Assembly: GCA_963575645.1 (NCBI GenBank) | Contig: OY754470.1 | Span: 48,949,201 to 49,013,200, forward strand | From: Xanthostigma xanthostigma | Taxonomy: Eukaryota; Arthropoda; Insecta; Raphidioptera; Raphidiidae | Direction: 5' to 3' | Length of the DNA: 64,000 nucleotides | Shown here: piece after piece, positions 9,051 to 20,838 of the stretch | How positions within the stretch are numbered: the stretch's first letter is position 1 | How the letters are laid out: every line of letters starts with the position of its first letter | Translations under genes and position numbers: made by a program | The notes under the pieces: generated by a model | What the model was told of the DNA's origin: nothing | Databases searched by the model: none | What the model saw: only the letters and a program-made list of their open reading frames with translations

Positions 9051-10618
9051 TCTGCGGTTGATGTATAATATAATAAAATAAATAATAAATATTTCAAAAT
9101 TCGTAAATGAATTTTTTGGTTCTAGTGATTGCATGCCTTACCGCCACTTGTAAATATAATATATCCCAAAGTCTCAATCATAAATAATTAAGTTTTTTAG
9201 ATGTAATAAATATGAAAATATCAAATCCTAAAAATTAAGATTTTTGAATGACAGTTAAATGTTGATTTTGCGAGGGTTTTGGATTAAAAAATTAGGGTTC
9301 TCGTTGAAATACTGCATTATATAGGTGATAGTATCACGTCAAAACAAATCATAAATCTTCCTATTGAGGTACTAAAACCAATCAGTAAGTTAAGGATGTT
9401 TAATCATTTAGAAAAATTAGTAGTTCCTACTAGTTTCATTTTAAAAATAATGATTTAAAAATACTGTATATGTTACTACGGTTCTAAAAGTTTATTAGTT
9501 TTTCTAAATAAAGAATTGAAATCGGCAGGGAAACATTTATAACTATTTTTGTTTTTAATACAGATGAAGTTACGACTATTATTAATGCTTTACATTTCCA
9601 AACAAACACACGTTGAACCATTGTTAGTCCCATGTTTTCAGTTTGTGAAATTACAAAATGTATTCATTTTATTTATAAATTCTCGATTATTCGTCGTGAT
9701 AACTGCATATTATTTTCAAAATATTTAAACCAAATATTCTGAATTTTTCTTTTGCACACTACTTTATACACATATATTACGAAAGCTTATTCCGTCATAA
9801 TCAAGTATATAGTATAGTCTATAGTTTATTAAGCTTTGTTTGGTTCATAAAAAATAACAGAAAAAACGTTGAAGTATTGAAATTTCCCATATAAAATTAT
9901 ATTAATTAATAAATATAATATGTAGGAATTGAATTCTCCAGACCCGTAGCTTCCACCACAAAATCGTTTAAATATTTTCAAACACAATATTTGTACATTA
10001 ATACACTGTTTTGCATTACAAAAGAATTAAATAACAATTTGTGTTCAATTTTTGACCGTCGGTAGGTCAAATTTCAGTAAAAATATAGCAAAATTCAGAT
10101 AACACCTAATTGACACTAATTATGCAGACACGCTACCTCCACCATAAAATAAAGTCAATTGAAAAACCAGCTATTTCTAAACCTTTTGTACTATCTTGAC
10201 AGGTGATTTATGAAAATGTATTTTTGTTAGATTGAGTTAAATAAACTGTATATTATAGACGCTCGAGAGCTGAGGTTATTGCTTCTGTATAAACATTTAA
10301 ACAATTTCATTCATTTTTGCTCTCCGACGAATTTCGATAGGAGTTGAGTTTAGTTCTTTATTAAAATATCAGTTCGTATTCGAAAATGTTTAAAATATAT
10401 TTCATATTTCAATGGCAACGTGCCACTTAAAAGTTAAATATTGACAAGCAAATTCAATCATTTAATTTTAGCTTAAAAGTAGTCGGCTTATACAATATGA
10501 ATATAAATGATACAAAAAGTTGAGTGTGTATAAGAGAGCCAAAATCGATAGAACTGAATTAAAACCTTACACATTTTAAAATTAAATGAAACATAGCGTT
10601 TTAAATTAATTAACAACT
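9051..10618. other. AT-rich intergenic stretch
   Basis: No ORF or element recognised. A variant of the TATAGACGCTCGAGAGCTGA motif lies at 10255-10274. Confidence 0.4.
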
Positions 10619-10735
10619 TTATTTTACAATTGTTTCGCACAAAATAGTGGCAGCAATAACCTTAAACTGTTAAGTAAAACAGTTTCTTTGTTCGACGAAG
10701 TCATTGTGCTGTCGCGAAACAATATTGTAAAATAA
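10619..10735. mobile_element. Small hairpin MITE
   Basis: TTATTTTACAATTGTTTCGC at the left is inverted as GCGAAACAATATTGTAAAATAA (first 20 nt given in part) at the right, giving about 22-bp terminal repeats around a 75-bp loop. No clear TSD. Confidence 0.6.
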
Positions 10736-10783
10736 AAATCTGAAGTGCAAATCCTGTGATTAGCTTAAGCAACGAATAATTTC

Positions 10784-11805
10784 TAGATGGAAAAGCAGAA
10801 CATTTGACTTAGGAACTTTGTTTGTACTAGTTAGGAGATAAACATACTAAAAGTCCTTACCCCTCCGAGGTACGGCCGAAGGGGGGAGCACAAAGAAGGT
10901 CCCGTTTTTTGGTTTTTTGCTTTCATCTCGAAAACGGTACGTCGTACGAAATTTTGTTATAATACATAATGAAAGCTGATAAAATTCTCTACAACTTTAG
11001 CTTTCACACTTTTTATCTATCTCCAATCTTTGCCTAGCTATGAGTTCCGAAAAATGGTTAATTTTCAAAAATGTGTTAAATTCTCTTTAGCACATTGTAA
11101 CAATACGAATTTGTCAAAATCATTTCGTATTGCTCATCCACACTATTAAAAACACCCACACACTATTAAAATATAACATAAGCTTGGAGTACCTCCACGC
11201 AGGGCCCTCTTTCCCACTGGGCACTCTGGGCACGTGCCCAGGGCCCCGCGATCGATAGGCACCCCTAGTTCCTGCCAGATCACCAAACGATAATCGATAT
11301 TCATTACCGAAAAACATATTTATTTCGAATGACTGACTAGAACACCTATTTGCTTATTAGCTTTTGTATGCGCGACGCTACTCTATTCTCGCCCGAAAAT
11401 CAGGCTTTTCGATTTCAGCATGTTTAGGTAAATTTAAATATATAAAACTGCAATTTAATGGTATACTAAGTACCTAAACTGTTTAAAACAAAAATCATCA
11501 TTGAACTAGTTTTTCATATACTTAATTTTTTGGAGCTCATAGCTAGGCAAAGATTAGAGATAGATAAAAAGTGTGAAAGATAAAGTTGTAGAGAATTTTA
11601 TCATCTTTCAATATGTATTACAACAAAATTTCGTACGACGTACCGTTTTCGAGATGAAAGCAAAAAACCAAAAAACGGGACCTTTTTTGTGTTCCCCCCC
11701 CTTCGGGCGTACCTCGGAGGGGTAAGGACTTTTAGTATGTTTATCTCCTAACTAGTCCAAACAAAGTTCCTAAGTCAAACGTTCTGCTTTCGACTTTTCC
11801 ATCTA
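10784..11805. mobile_element. TIR element with about 270-bp inverted ends
   Basis: The left arm (10786-11056) and right arm (11529-11803) are inverted copies; both contain CCCCTCCGAGGTAC, a run of C/G next to TTCGG, CGAAAACGGTACGTCG and CTAGCTATGAG-like strings. TA flanks both ends (10784-10785, 11804-11805). The 470-bp centre holds an older repeat piece at about 11190-11290 (GGGCACGTGCCCAGGGCCCC) that recalls the edge of a different element. No transposase. Confidence 0.85.
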
Positions 11806-12326
11806 CATTCCCCTTATGAGCACTCATTGACCAAACTAGATTTATTTAATTTTATTTCCTGTAATTTATTTGTATACATATTTAAATAGTCATCTTGTGT
11901 TAGTTTTGCGTCAACTAGATAATTGCAGCCTATCAACTAATGCTTATGTATTTCATTATTTATTTACCAGACACTAGTGTTTTTTTTTTCGTTAACATTT
12001 GAATTGATCATTATATGGAAACAATATTCATGTTTTTGTCCGAATTAATAACTTGATAAACATACTTTCATCGCGATCTACATATCATATAATGATAGGA
12101 TGTTTGTTTTGATGGAAAGTGTGATTAAACCTAATAGACACGCAATTTTCACTGTACAATGTTTTCACTGATATTTTAATGTACAGCTTTTACAGCTATT
12201 CCAGTCTGTTATATTATTCATACGAAATATTGACCTTTTCCTGTCAGTTTTTTTTTTGCTTACGAATGAAAAATTTTAATTTTCATATTGGTTTTCAGTG
12301 ATGCTATCAGGGAGTCGAAAATTTAT
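11806..12326. other. AT-rich intergenic stretch
   Basis: Nothing recognised. Confidence 0.4.
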
Positions 12327-12946
12327 GAACGTGCTTTAGGGTTTCGTACCTAAGAATGAATTTTTTTGTCCGTCAAGTCCATTTTTCTCAGGAACCTTGT
12401 AAAAAATTCAAACTTATAACTCAAAAGAAGAGGTCTTTTCAAAAACTCTATTATCACGTATTTTAATATTGATACACGCATAAAAAAGATACTTTTTTTG
12501 ACCTACAATCTTGAAATATGGCGCAAAGGAAAGTCTTATAGCACAAGTAAAGGAAAAAATCGTAGAAAGTCTAATTTTATGTAGAATTAGTCAGCTATCA
12601 TATAGAGATTTTAATTAACCAACTTATATGATGGCTTTGTTTTTGCTGTTTGCAGTTTTTGCTGTCATTAATTAAACATTAAAATTATATTGTTTATTAT
12701 TAATAAGAATCTCAGGATTGTGGACAAAAAGTTCTTTATTCAGTGTACGACGTTTCGTCTATAAATTTAGACTTTTTCTAAATTTATAGACGAAACGTCG
12801 TACACTGAATAAAGAACTTTTTGTCCACTATCCTGCGATTCTTATTAATAATTGTCTCGATGGACAAGATTTCTAATATATATATTGTTTATGGTACGGA
12901 ATATTTGGCGCACGAACCTAACTCGCATTTGTCTTGTCATTTTTTA
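12327..12946 (+). mobile_element. Decayed Lepidoptera-type interspersed repeat
   Basis: Begins TTTAGGGTTTCGTACCTAAG and ends TATGGTACGGAATATTTGGC then GCACGAACCTAACTCGCA. This aligns end to end with the better copy at 54648-55212 (AGGGTACCGTACC ... GCGCGAGTCCGACTCGCAC). A hammerhead-bearing snap-back unit (12698-12880) has inserted into it. Confidence 0.65.
12698..12880. mobile_element. Snap-back hammerhead-type insertion, family A
   Basis: The arms 12698-12770 and 12777-12850 are almost perfect inverted copies, each ending its inner part with GACGAAACGTCG read outward. Flanks TATATTGTTTAT (12686-12697 and 12881-12892) form a 12-bp target duplication. Only the right side has a 30-nt extension (12851-12880). 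Each arm keeps the 3' half of a hammerhead-like unit (stem II, GAAA, ACGT, stem I strand); the CTGANGA half is degenerate (TAGAAAAA before GTCTA on the minus strand). A single, non-inverted relative lies at 62785-62910. Confidence 0.8.
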
Positions 12947-13607
12947 AATACTTTTAATAAATGTCTCAATAGTCCGTTTCGAATTCGGGTCCTTGAGACC
13001 TTTACAATAAGATAGTCTTAAAACGGTATTGACTGAGCTTGTACATTGGAAATACATAAGTCACTGATTAAAATTTGAATCGTTTGTTTTTGAAATATCA
13101 AATTGAAAATGTTTTTAAATCAGTAAACCATTTAACTGATGATCATATCCTACTCCGTTAGTCGTGTAAAATTCAGTATATTTTATGCCTTAAATAAAAA
13201 TTATTGCATGGGACTGAAGAGCCAGAACAATGAGTTTTGTGTACCAAAAAAATAGTTTTGAAAAATTGATGCTGATGGCATATATTTCTTAAAATATTTT
13301 TTGGGCACATTTTCACAAGAAAGTTTTTTTTTCAGTGTCAGCACATTTCACTTTTCCGAATCACAAGTTAAATAATATAAAACTTGAACTGAAAAAAACA
13401 AACTAAACACTTATAAACAAGAATATCTATACAATATTATCGAAGCCAAATTAAGATAAAAAAGAAACAATAATAATATAAATAACTTTTAAGTTTTAAA
13501 AAGTGTTCTGTGCGTGTAGTAAAATCGTTCGTGCTAAGCTCGTTAGTCCGTCGGCGAAAGAAGTCGGGAGTGATTTTTTTTCGGCTGTGCAAAATATTCA
13601 AAAGAAG
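12947..13607. other. Intergenic stretch, mostly AT-rich
   Basis: The part nearer 13600 probably belongs to the Helitron whose 3' end is at 13641; its 5' end was not found. No ORF of note. Confidence 0.4.
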
Positions 13608-13641
13608 CCAACCTGGGGCCACCACGGGTAATACCCGCTAG
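13608..13641 (+). mobile_element. Helitron-like 3' terminus
   Basis: A short hairpin CGGGT-AAT-ACCCG (13625-13637) is followed directly by CTAG (13638-13641) and T. A GC hairpin just before a terminal CTRR is the defining 3' end of Helitrons. Confidence 0.6.
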
Positions 13642-14244
13642 TCATTTGGTTGCGTTCCAAACGCCCTTGACTCAATATCACTTTGACGAAGGTAAACATA
13701 TTAATATTTATCAGATCTTTAATTAGCTGTTGTTATTTATATCTTAACGATTACAATTTTTTTTTAATTTGTAAACACGCAGCTATATGCGTTATATTAT
13801 TTAGTTAAGTTGTAAAACATTTTGGATGATGATATATTCCGGTGGAGTTCTGTTGTTGTAAGATGAGATCTTGATTATGATATTTGAGACGATGATGATG
13901 GTGTGTATACCGTGGATACGGATGCAGCTGGCAATGATGTAGAGATTGATGAAATAACGATTATAATTAAAGATTAACATGATTATCAAAATCAGTTAAT
14001 TGATTTTGGAGATAAGCGTCTTAGAAATTTCTAGTTGTCGTAGTTTACAAAATAAGTCAAGTAACATTTCCGTTTTTTTTTTTTTATTTTCAAATTGACC
14101 TCAATGTTTTAAGTTGAAAGGTCAATACAGAGTTTGAAAAAGGTAACAAAAAATAGTACTAGGGTGTAAAGAAGTAAATTATCGACGTCGTGTGAAACTA
14201 TGTATACAATATCAACTTTTGTAATCCTTGATTTTCAGCATTTC
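13642..14244. other. Intergenic stretch with a possible coding relic
   Basis: At about 13827-13977 a plus-strand frame reads acidic residues (...DDDDGVYTVDTDAAGNDVEI...) ending at a stop at about 13977, but contains two internal stops upstream. This may be a decayed gene or chance from GATGAT repeats. Otherwise nothing recognised; a poly(T) run lies near 14075. Confidence 0.25.
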
Positions 14245-14740
14245 ACAAATTTTTTTGAAAATGCCTGTTTATCTGTGAGTACAATACAGGTCAAACGGCT
14301 GAGCGGATCCAAACCAAATTTTGATTTTTGACTTTGAATATCGTTGTATGCGCAGAAGAGATATACGCTATAACATTGTTTTTTTCTGTTATAATAATTT
14401 ACTTTTAATGTCGGTTTATTATTTTATGTATTTTTCCAAGAAACTTTTGTGAAGGGCATTCTGTTCAGAAATTTATAGTTTAGAAAATATTTTATAAAAA
14501 AAATCAGTTGTTCTTTTGTTCTTAAGGTCAGTCAAAAAGAAATAGGTTAGGTTGCTGACAAGCATACTTGGTTATTTTTTACATTATGTAATCATGCCCA
14601 AATATCACAATATTAATTATTAGTCGTTACCCGCGTTATCCCACGCTTTTGCAGAAATTTTATTTTATTTGTTGTAATATGTCACAAAATATTTTGAAGA
14701 TGGGGTGGTCCTGTCGCCCAATTGGCTGGAAATTTTTGTT
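14245..14740 (+). mobile_element. Element R2 (diverged copy of R, ends lost)
   Basis: Matches R4 in order: CTGTTTATCTGTGAGTACAA, GAGCGGATCCAAACCAAATT, GCGCAGAAGAGATA, the TGTTCTTTTGTT block, then TTACCCGCGTTATCCCACG and CCTGTCGCCCAATTGGCTGG. More diverged than R1 and lacks both terminal hairpins. Confidence 0.7.
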
Positions 14741-15882
14741 ATGATTTTTTAGCGCATTGTACATTTGATAATATTTTCATTAAGAAATAAAATGTGCCAC
14801 CTGTATATTTGTTAGTGACCGTCATTTGAACAGAGAGTTGTGGATAAATAATTTTATTTCGTTTCAAAACTGTAAACAAAAGAAGGTGTAGTATATTATT
14901 ATGAGTCACTTTTCCATTAAAAGTTAGAAGCCGGCTTTTCATCCATTTTAATTTTAATATATACATTTAATTTGATTTTCCCATTTGTTTACAAAATTTC
15001 TCTCGCGTTATTTTAATAAATATACCCAGTTAACGCGAAAATAATTTTATTTGCATGAGGTTCAACAAAGTTTATTCAAAAGTTTTAGGTTATGATTTCT
15101 AGGCATTTATTATGTAGAATAGTAAGCCGTTGACTTGTAAAATATATTTTAATGTCTCGCATTTATCTCGGATGCTACTTGGTGAGCAAAAAAGGTAAAG
15201 GATTTTAAGATTTTTAAATTCACGTTCAAAATTTATTTTTAATAGTCTCTAATGTCTTTTAAACACATTTAATTATAAACATCAAAAATGAAACATATGC
15301 ACAAGATCATTATAATATGCAGAAATGGATATATAAAATATAAATTATTGCAAAATAATTTTGAAAAATCGTCGTTTTAGGGGATTTTTAGGGAAGCACT
15401 TGGTTATGGAAAATGGATAACGTGTATCAATGGTAACTCGAAAGAAGTTTCACTTCTCTATAAATTCATGCCTATAAAATTTTCGAAAGTTTACATAAGA
15501 AAATTTTCGAGAAAAATGTTATCAATGTATTAATTAAATAAACAGTAATTTAATTAATACAGTATTTTATTAATCAATTGATAACGTTTTACTCAAATAT
15601 TTTCTTATGTACCCTTAAGTACGTAAATGTAACCTTAATGTATGAACTTATAGAGAAGAAAAATTATTTTTGAATTATTTTAATCTGTATACTCTACAAT
15701 GGAATTCAAGAAGCGCCTATGTAGGTACTTATTGCAGTTAAATTATGACAGATTGCTTATAGAAAAACACCGCTTTAAAATTAATTTTTATTTTTTTAAG
15801 GTTCCAATTTTATATCTATATTCTGAAATACAAGAAAAAATTTAATTATGTTATATAGTATTCTTGGATATTTTTTAAATAT
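14741..15882. other. AT-rich stretch with a decayed palindrome
   Basis: Segment 15454-15658 is a degenerate inverted repeat: TCTCTATAAATTCATGCC at the left pairs with TTAATGTATGAACTTATAGA at the right, and ACATAAGAAAATTTT with AAATATTTTCTTATGTA. It is probably an old MITE. The rest is featureless. Confidence 0.45.
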
Positions 15883-16030
15883 TTAGCCGTATTCTGCTAT
15901 TTGAGTTCTAATCACTGTGCTTAGGTAACCACAGTAATAAAAAAATACATACAAAAATGATTACACAAAGTGTTTATTTTGATAATCACTTGGTAATCAC
16001 GGTGGTTACCATTAGCGGAATAGCCCTGAT
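15883..16030. mobile_element. Small palindromic MITE
   Basis: TTTAGCCGTATTCTGCT at the left pairs with AGCGGAATAGCCCTGA at the right. Inside, GGTAACCACAGTAAT pairs with GTAATCACGGTGGTTACC. About 148 bp, strongly self-complementary. Confidence 0.65.
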
Positions 16031-16514
16031 TATCTACAAAGCTAGACACTTTCCCGGGAAATCTATATAAAAAAAAACAATTTATTGTTTTCAATTTTCT
16101 GGATCGGCCTTACTTTTACTTTGTTGTCTTCAATTTTAGCTGAAAGTCGACGTCTATACTTTCTGACAATGGGCATTTTTACCCGTTCCGTAACAAAATT
16201 TTTTGCACGTCGTAGAATATTCGAGAGATGCTTCACACACGGCAGTATTCTAGCATACAGGGTGTCAAATTTTTTTAATAATATTGTCCTAACAATTTTA
16301 TATCAAAATATCGTTTTGGGTAAAAGGGTAAAATTTCAGTCAATTTTTGATGTGCAAACATCTTAACGCATGTACGTACGTCCGAGCTGTACAGATCGCA
16401 ATGTTTGTCGGATCGCCTTGGTTTATATTTTTTACACGCTGTTTACTATCAGACTAGAACCCTATTTAAATTTATTTAAAAACAATTATATTTTTATCAA
16501 GCGTTTTTTCAGTT
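16031..16514. other. Intergenic stretch
   Basis: A 93-codon frame (16085-16366) begins at a TTG, not ATG, and resembles no family I know. Its hydrophobic start is due to T-richness. No other feature. Confidence 0.35.
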
Positions 16515-16516
16515 TT

Positions 16517-16551
<35 letters not shown>

Positions 16552-17241
16552 TTTTATTTCATAGATGACTGTGACAGTCGTGAAACAAGTCAGTATACAA
16601 ATACATATATAAAATATAGAATTTAAAATACATTTATAGCTCAAGATAAATATGTTGATATGTCATAAAAATTATTTGCTAATAACAGTTTTTTTAATTT
16701 AGATTTAAATTTGTCATAGACATGTATACAACGTATCTCTTCTGGGACTTTATTGTATATCCGAATCATGGCATTGCGAGCACTATTGCGAGCAACGCTT
16801 AAGTGAGACTTATTTGTTTTTAAGTTATTTTTGTTTCTTGTTTCGTATTTGTGAGACTGTATATTGATTTCAAAAAGATGTGAATGTTTTTTTATGAAAC
16901 AGGCGCAGTCCAAGATATATTGATTTTGAACTGTAAGGATCTTTAGTGATTGAAATAAATTTTTACAGTGCTCCCTATGTCTCGCACCTGCCATGATTCG
17001 GATACATTTTTTTTGTAATTTAAAAACTTTGTTTACTAGTGAGCTGTCCCCCCAAAAGATTAGACCATATTGCATGACTGAGTGGAATATTGCATAGTAT
17101 AGGGTGTCAATATTTAAATTATTGCTTTTTATTAGTCTTATAATGAAAGTTGATTTTGACAATTTTGGTAGTATACTGGCAACATGCGATTTCCAGTCTA
17201 AGTTTTTGTCGACTACAACGCCCAGAAATTTTGCGCAGTTT
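16515..17241 (-). pseudogene. 5'-truncated CR1/L2-like LINE, reverse transcriptase C-terminal region
   Basis: Minus-strand frame open from 17241 to the stop at 16641 (about 200 codons). It reads NCAKFLGVVVDKNLDWKSHV, then YYAIFHSVMQYGLIFWGDSS, LQKKCIRIMAGARHREHC and, near the end, IYNKVPEEIRCI and FKSKLKKLLL. These are the thumb and terminal motifs of a non-LTR reverse transcriptase (FLGV..D..L.W..H; YG..FWG; LQKK.IRI; YNK.P). The 3' end is a (TAC)n microsatellite at 16518-16551. Upstream is cut at 17241, where two stops and a tandem repeat begin. The frame is undamaged, so this is a fairly young fragment. Confidence 0.9.
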
Positions 17242-17251
17242 TATTATCTTA

Positions 17252-17365
17252 TTCAACATATTTATTAACGTAAGTTTGTAACATTAATATTATTTAATTC
17301 AATATATTTATTAACGTAAGTTTGTAACATGTATATTATTTAATTCAATACATTTATTAATTTAA
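17252..17365. repeat. Tandem repeat, 46-bp period, about 2.5 copies
   Basis: TTCAAYATATTTATTAACGT recurs at 17252, 17298 and (diverged) 17344. It lies between the truncated LINE and family A copy A1. Confidence 0.75.
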
Positions 17366-17370
17366 GTTTT

Positions 17371-18346
17371 TTGACGTGATAACGTCTTATAAATTGATGA
17401 ATCACCAATCTTATAAATTGATAAAACACCGACTGCATGCACGAAAAAGTGTAACGTAACGTTCGTAACGCGTAACGTTCCGCCTGACCCTGTGCGTGCT
17501 TTTTGCTAATTTCTCGCTCAATTTAAATCAGATCGGTTTGAAACCAGTCTTAAACGAAAGAGGAGAACATTTTACATAGATTTCGTATAACAGAATTTGC
17601 CTAAACAGTTTTTTTATACAAATTTATATAAAAAAATAGCTGTATAAATGCAATGTTGTCTAATGCATGGCGCGACGCGGTCGGTCGTCTTTGTTTGCCG
17701 TACATGGAAATTAGAAAATAACGTATGTCTTGTCTTAACATGAAAACGGCTGCATTTCTAATGTTTAATTCAATTTTTTGACATTAGTATTTTGTGAAAT
17801 GCAACGCCTTCTAAGTTTACTATTGGAATAACTAATTATTATTAGAACATAATACTTTGACAGTTTCAAACGTCACTTTTGACATTTCTTATCATTCCGA
17901 CACCAAGGATAAGCGGATTGAAACCAAATTTTGGGAGGATGTTTGATATGCAAATATGAAGTGGCCTATTGTTTTTGGGGAACATCGGCGCATGCGTAAA
18001 AGAATATATCTCTTATAATGATGTTTTATATAATAATAATATAGTTTTTAAAACGGTTTTTACTCTATCTATTTTTACTAGAAATTTTTGTAAATTTTTT
18101 GGGGAAAATCGGCGCATGCGCAAAAGAGATACATGCCATAGTTGTTTTTTATATAATAATAGTGTACTTTTTATAGTGTTTTATTATTCTACTTAATAAA
18201 ATTTACCTAAATTTGAAGCGAAAGATGCAATATCATAGATTCGAATTATTATAATTATTATATAAATTTAGGTTAAATATTACGGAATACGTTATCACGT
18301 AAAACTATCGTCCGTAAACCGACTTTACAGACAACCAATTTTTTTA
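17371..18346 (+). mobile_element. Repeat family A, copy A1
   Basis: Begins TTGACGTGATAACGTCTTAT and ends ACAGACAACCAATTTTTTT; a near-inverse of the start (ACGTTATCACGT) sits about 60 bp inside the 3' end. The 5' region has a run of TAACG-type units (17452-17480). The 17900-18190 part contains the R-type module GCGGATTGAAACCAAATTTT with a 124-bp partial tandem duplication around CGGCGCATGCG (17986 and 18110). No protein. Confidence 0.75.
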
Positions 18347-19575
18347 ACATGAACATTGCTTCCTAGTGTATACGATCCGCTGCCATCTTCCTCTGTTATT
18401 TCACACCAACTATTTTTCGTTTACACCCTGTATATAATATATAGAACACGGAGCATATCTCCGTATGTATAAATGTGTAAGTGTTGCATATTTTATGTTA
18501 ACGGGAATGTGTTATAGTTATGCGATAGGTCTACAGGGAATGTTTGGGTCAACTTAACATGGACGCTCTGACGCCTGACACCGTTCTGTGTGGACGCTAT
18601 AGACGGCTCCTCTTTATTATTCATATCGGGAATGTTACGATGAATTTCAATTCTATATAAACTTTTATTTTCCAATAGAATACATCCACATTTGTAGCTA
18701 CAATATGCATGATCTGTCATTATTTATACACGGTACTCTATTTGCTCTAAGTGAATTGAACGGGCCTCAATTTATTCTTCTTGCGAATTAACTCTATCGA
18801 TTTTCTTTATTATTATACGGTTTCATAGTGTTTATATCTATACTTTTATAGGGAGAGGGGGGAAACCGAAGTAGATTTTCTCGAAAATGGCGCATTTCTG
18901 ATCCCCATGTGATAGAGTTTAAATCATTCCAAATTGCGGTTATGGTTTCTTCTTCCGAGAAGAATACGGGCAATTACCGGTCATCCTATATAACGTCGAA
19001 ATATTATATCTACGAAAATATTTGTTTTAAATTCAATCTGCAAAACGTAAAGTGCCAAAATTGTATCAGTTTAAAAATAACCTACGAGTATTAAAAATTT
19101 AATGGCATTTTTTTTCCAAAAAAATGCTTAATTTTTAAACGTAATCAAATTTAGTTAAAAACTGATATTAATAAGACCGACTCTAAAATATATATTAAGC
19201 TATTTGTAATCTTATACGCGAGTTAGTAAATGATAATAATCAAAAGTTTTTTATGTCACTTTATCTTTTTATCACTTCAAAGGTTTAGTAATAAAAGTTT
19301 CAATAAAATATTTAAGTAAGTTGACCGTAAAAGTATAAAGCGATCAAAAACAAACGAGAATCAAACAAAGAAAATACGTTCTGCCGACGAGTTTTCGTTT
19401 TATTAATCAGTTTTTAAACATACCTACTACTTCAAATCTGAAAAAATTAACACACCTACATAAAAAAAATTATAACGAATTGAGAAAACTTGAAACAAAA
19501 TTTGAGAGTCTAAAAATATTGAAAGAGATTTATTTGGTTGAGGAACAATTGAAAATAAGCTTTACCAGTGTATCG
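18347..19575. other. AT-rich intergenic stretch
   Basis: Several 60-75-codon frames, none with a domain. Nothing else recognised. Confidence 0.4.
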
Positions 19576-19629
19576 CTTGTGGCCAACGTTTCGAAAAATA
19601 TATTTTCATCATCAGGGCCTCAATGCAAG
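19576..19629 (-). ncRNA. Hammerhead-ribozyme-like unit, family F (core intact)
   Basis: Minus strand, in order: CTTG, CATTGA, GGCC, CTGATGA, T, stem II GAAAA/TTTTTC with an ATAT loop, GAAA, CGTT, GGCC, A, CAAG. The two stem I helices (GGCC/GGCC, CTTG/CAAG) are separated by an internal loop. All invariant core bases of a hammerhead (CUGANGA, GAAA, U before the cleavage base) are present. Stem III is reduced to the self-complementary ACGT, so cleavage would need a dimer. Expression and activity are unknown. Confidence 0.7.
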
Positions 19630-20257
19630 TTAAGATGGTAAATTGTAAAAATAATTCTAATATACATGATCATTTATTATGAATCTCGACAATTTTTTAA
19701 TTTTAAAATTATCATAAAACAGTTTTCTTATAAAATTGTTCTGTCTACTAACAATCTAAAAATATTGTTTATTTTACAGCGCTCTAAATTTATTTGTATT
19801 GTTTTTTTAAACAGTTCAGCATTTTTTTGTAGATTGTTCAGTTTATACAATTCAGAGTTACTTTTACTTCTTCTTGATGATTACGAAGTTAGTATTTTTT
19901 TAAAGTTTGCTCTCCGCACGACGTGCGAGTCAACATAAAAAGACGAATCTTCCCTCGGGATGACCGGGAACGTTGTGTGGTAGTACTGGAATATACCGTC
20001 GGTCAGTATGTTTGTACGTAAACGTTCAAAGGTAAAATGGTCAGTTCTGATGAAAAGATTTTTACTGAACTCGCTCCCCAAATTTTGACTACAGAGATTC
20101 GGTAAAATGTTATGCAAGCGTTGCTTTATCGTTTTTAGCGCACATTCTGTATACTAACCTTCTTGGTAACAGAGAACCAACCTATCTACAGTGTGTTTAC
20201 CGATTAGGTGACAGTGAATAGTTCGTGTATCTTACTAGATTAAAAAAAAAAAAAAAA
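19630..20257. other. Intergenic stretch
   Basis: A 78-codon minus frame (19881-20117) lies in a locally GC-richer block and has no recognisable domain. A run of about 17 A/T lies at 20242-20257 next to B1. Confidence 0.35.
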
Positions 20258-20838
20258 CAGTGGGCTTTAGACCACACGACTGAAGTAAAACTTCTTCCCG
20301 CCATAATTTGTTATTACTCACCCGAAAATTCAATAAATATGAATTTTAAAATGATTTTACAATTTTATTCATTTTAAACGTAGAATATTTAATGTATTGA
20401 ACAAAATATTAATTTATAAAATTGCTCAAGAACGAAATGAACAGTCTAATGTAAGAAGAAAGAAATATAAACATAAAGATAATGAAAACAAAAGTAATAC
20501 ATTGCAATTACTTAGCTCTCGTTGGATTTTAAGCGTAAATCTTTATGAAATATTATTTAAAGTAGGTTTACAAAACTTTTTTCTGTCACCTGACAGCGCC
20601 ACTGGTAAGTAAAGAATGTGTCATTCTATTGTTAGTACTGCTTATATTTTCGGCTGCCTGATGGCGCCATTAGCCAGTGAAGTATTTGTCATTCTCTTTC
20701 TATCTTCACTAACTTATATCTCCCTCTCAACTTCCGTTCGCCTCGCCCGATCACACTTCCGTGTAAATCTCTCGTCAGGCATTCACCAGCTTACTCCCCA
20801 AGTCAAGCGTGCGTAAAGAAGTTTTACTTCAAAAAAAA
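20258..20838. mobile_element. Repeat family B, copy B1
   Basis: Left end GGGCTTTAGACCACACGACT then GAAGTAAAACTTCTTCCCGC; right end CCCAAGTCAAGCGTGCGTAA then AGAAGTTTTACTTC. TGAAGTAAAACTTCTT is therefore inverted at the two ends. B2 (41544-42413) shares both ends and the internal CTTATATCTCCCTCTCAACT block. The two open frames (20397-20612, 20616-20816) are not supported as genes. Confidence 0.75.

Noticed and set aside
11120-11317. 65-codon minus frame rich in Gly/Arg/Pro
   Set aside because: Covers the GGGCACGTGCCCAGGGCCC repeat piece within a TIR element.
13801-13989. 62-codon minus frame rich in Ile
   Set aside because: Arises from ATG/ATT-like simple sequence; the plus-strand acidic frame in the same place has internal stops.
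16085-16366. 93-codon frame with apparent signal peptide
   Set aside because: No ATG at the start, hydrophobic part explained by T-rich sequence, no family recognised.
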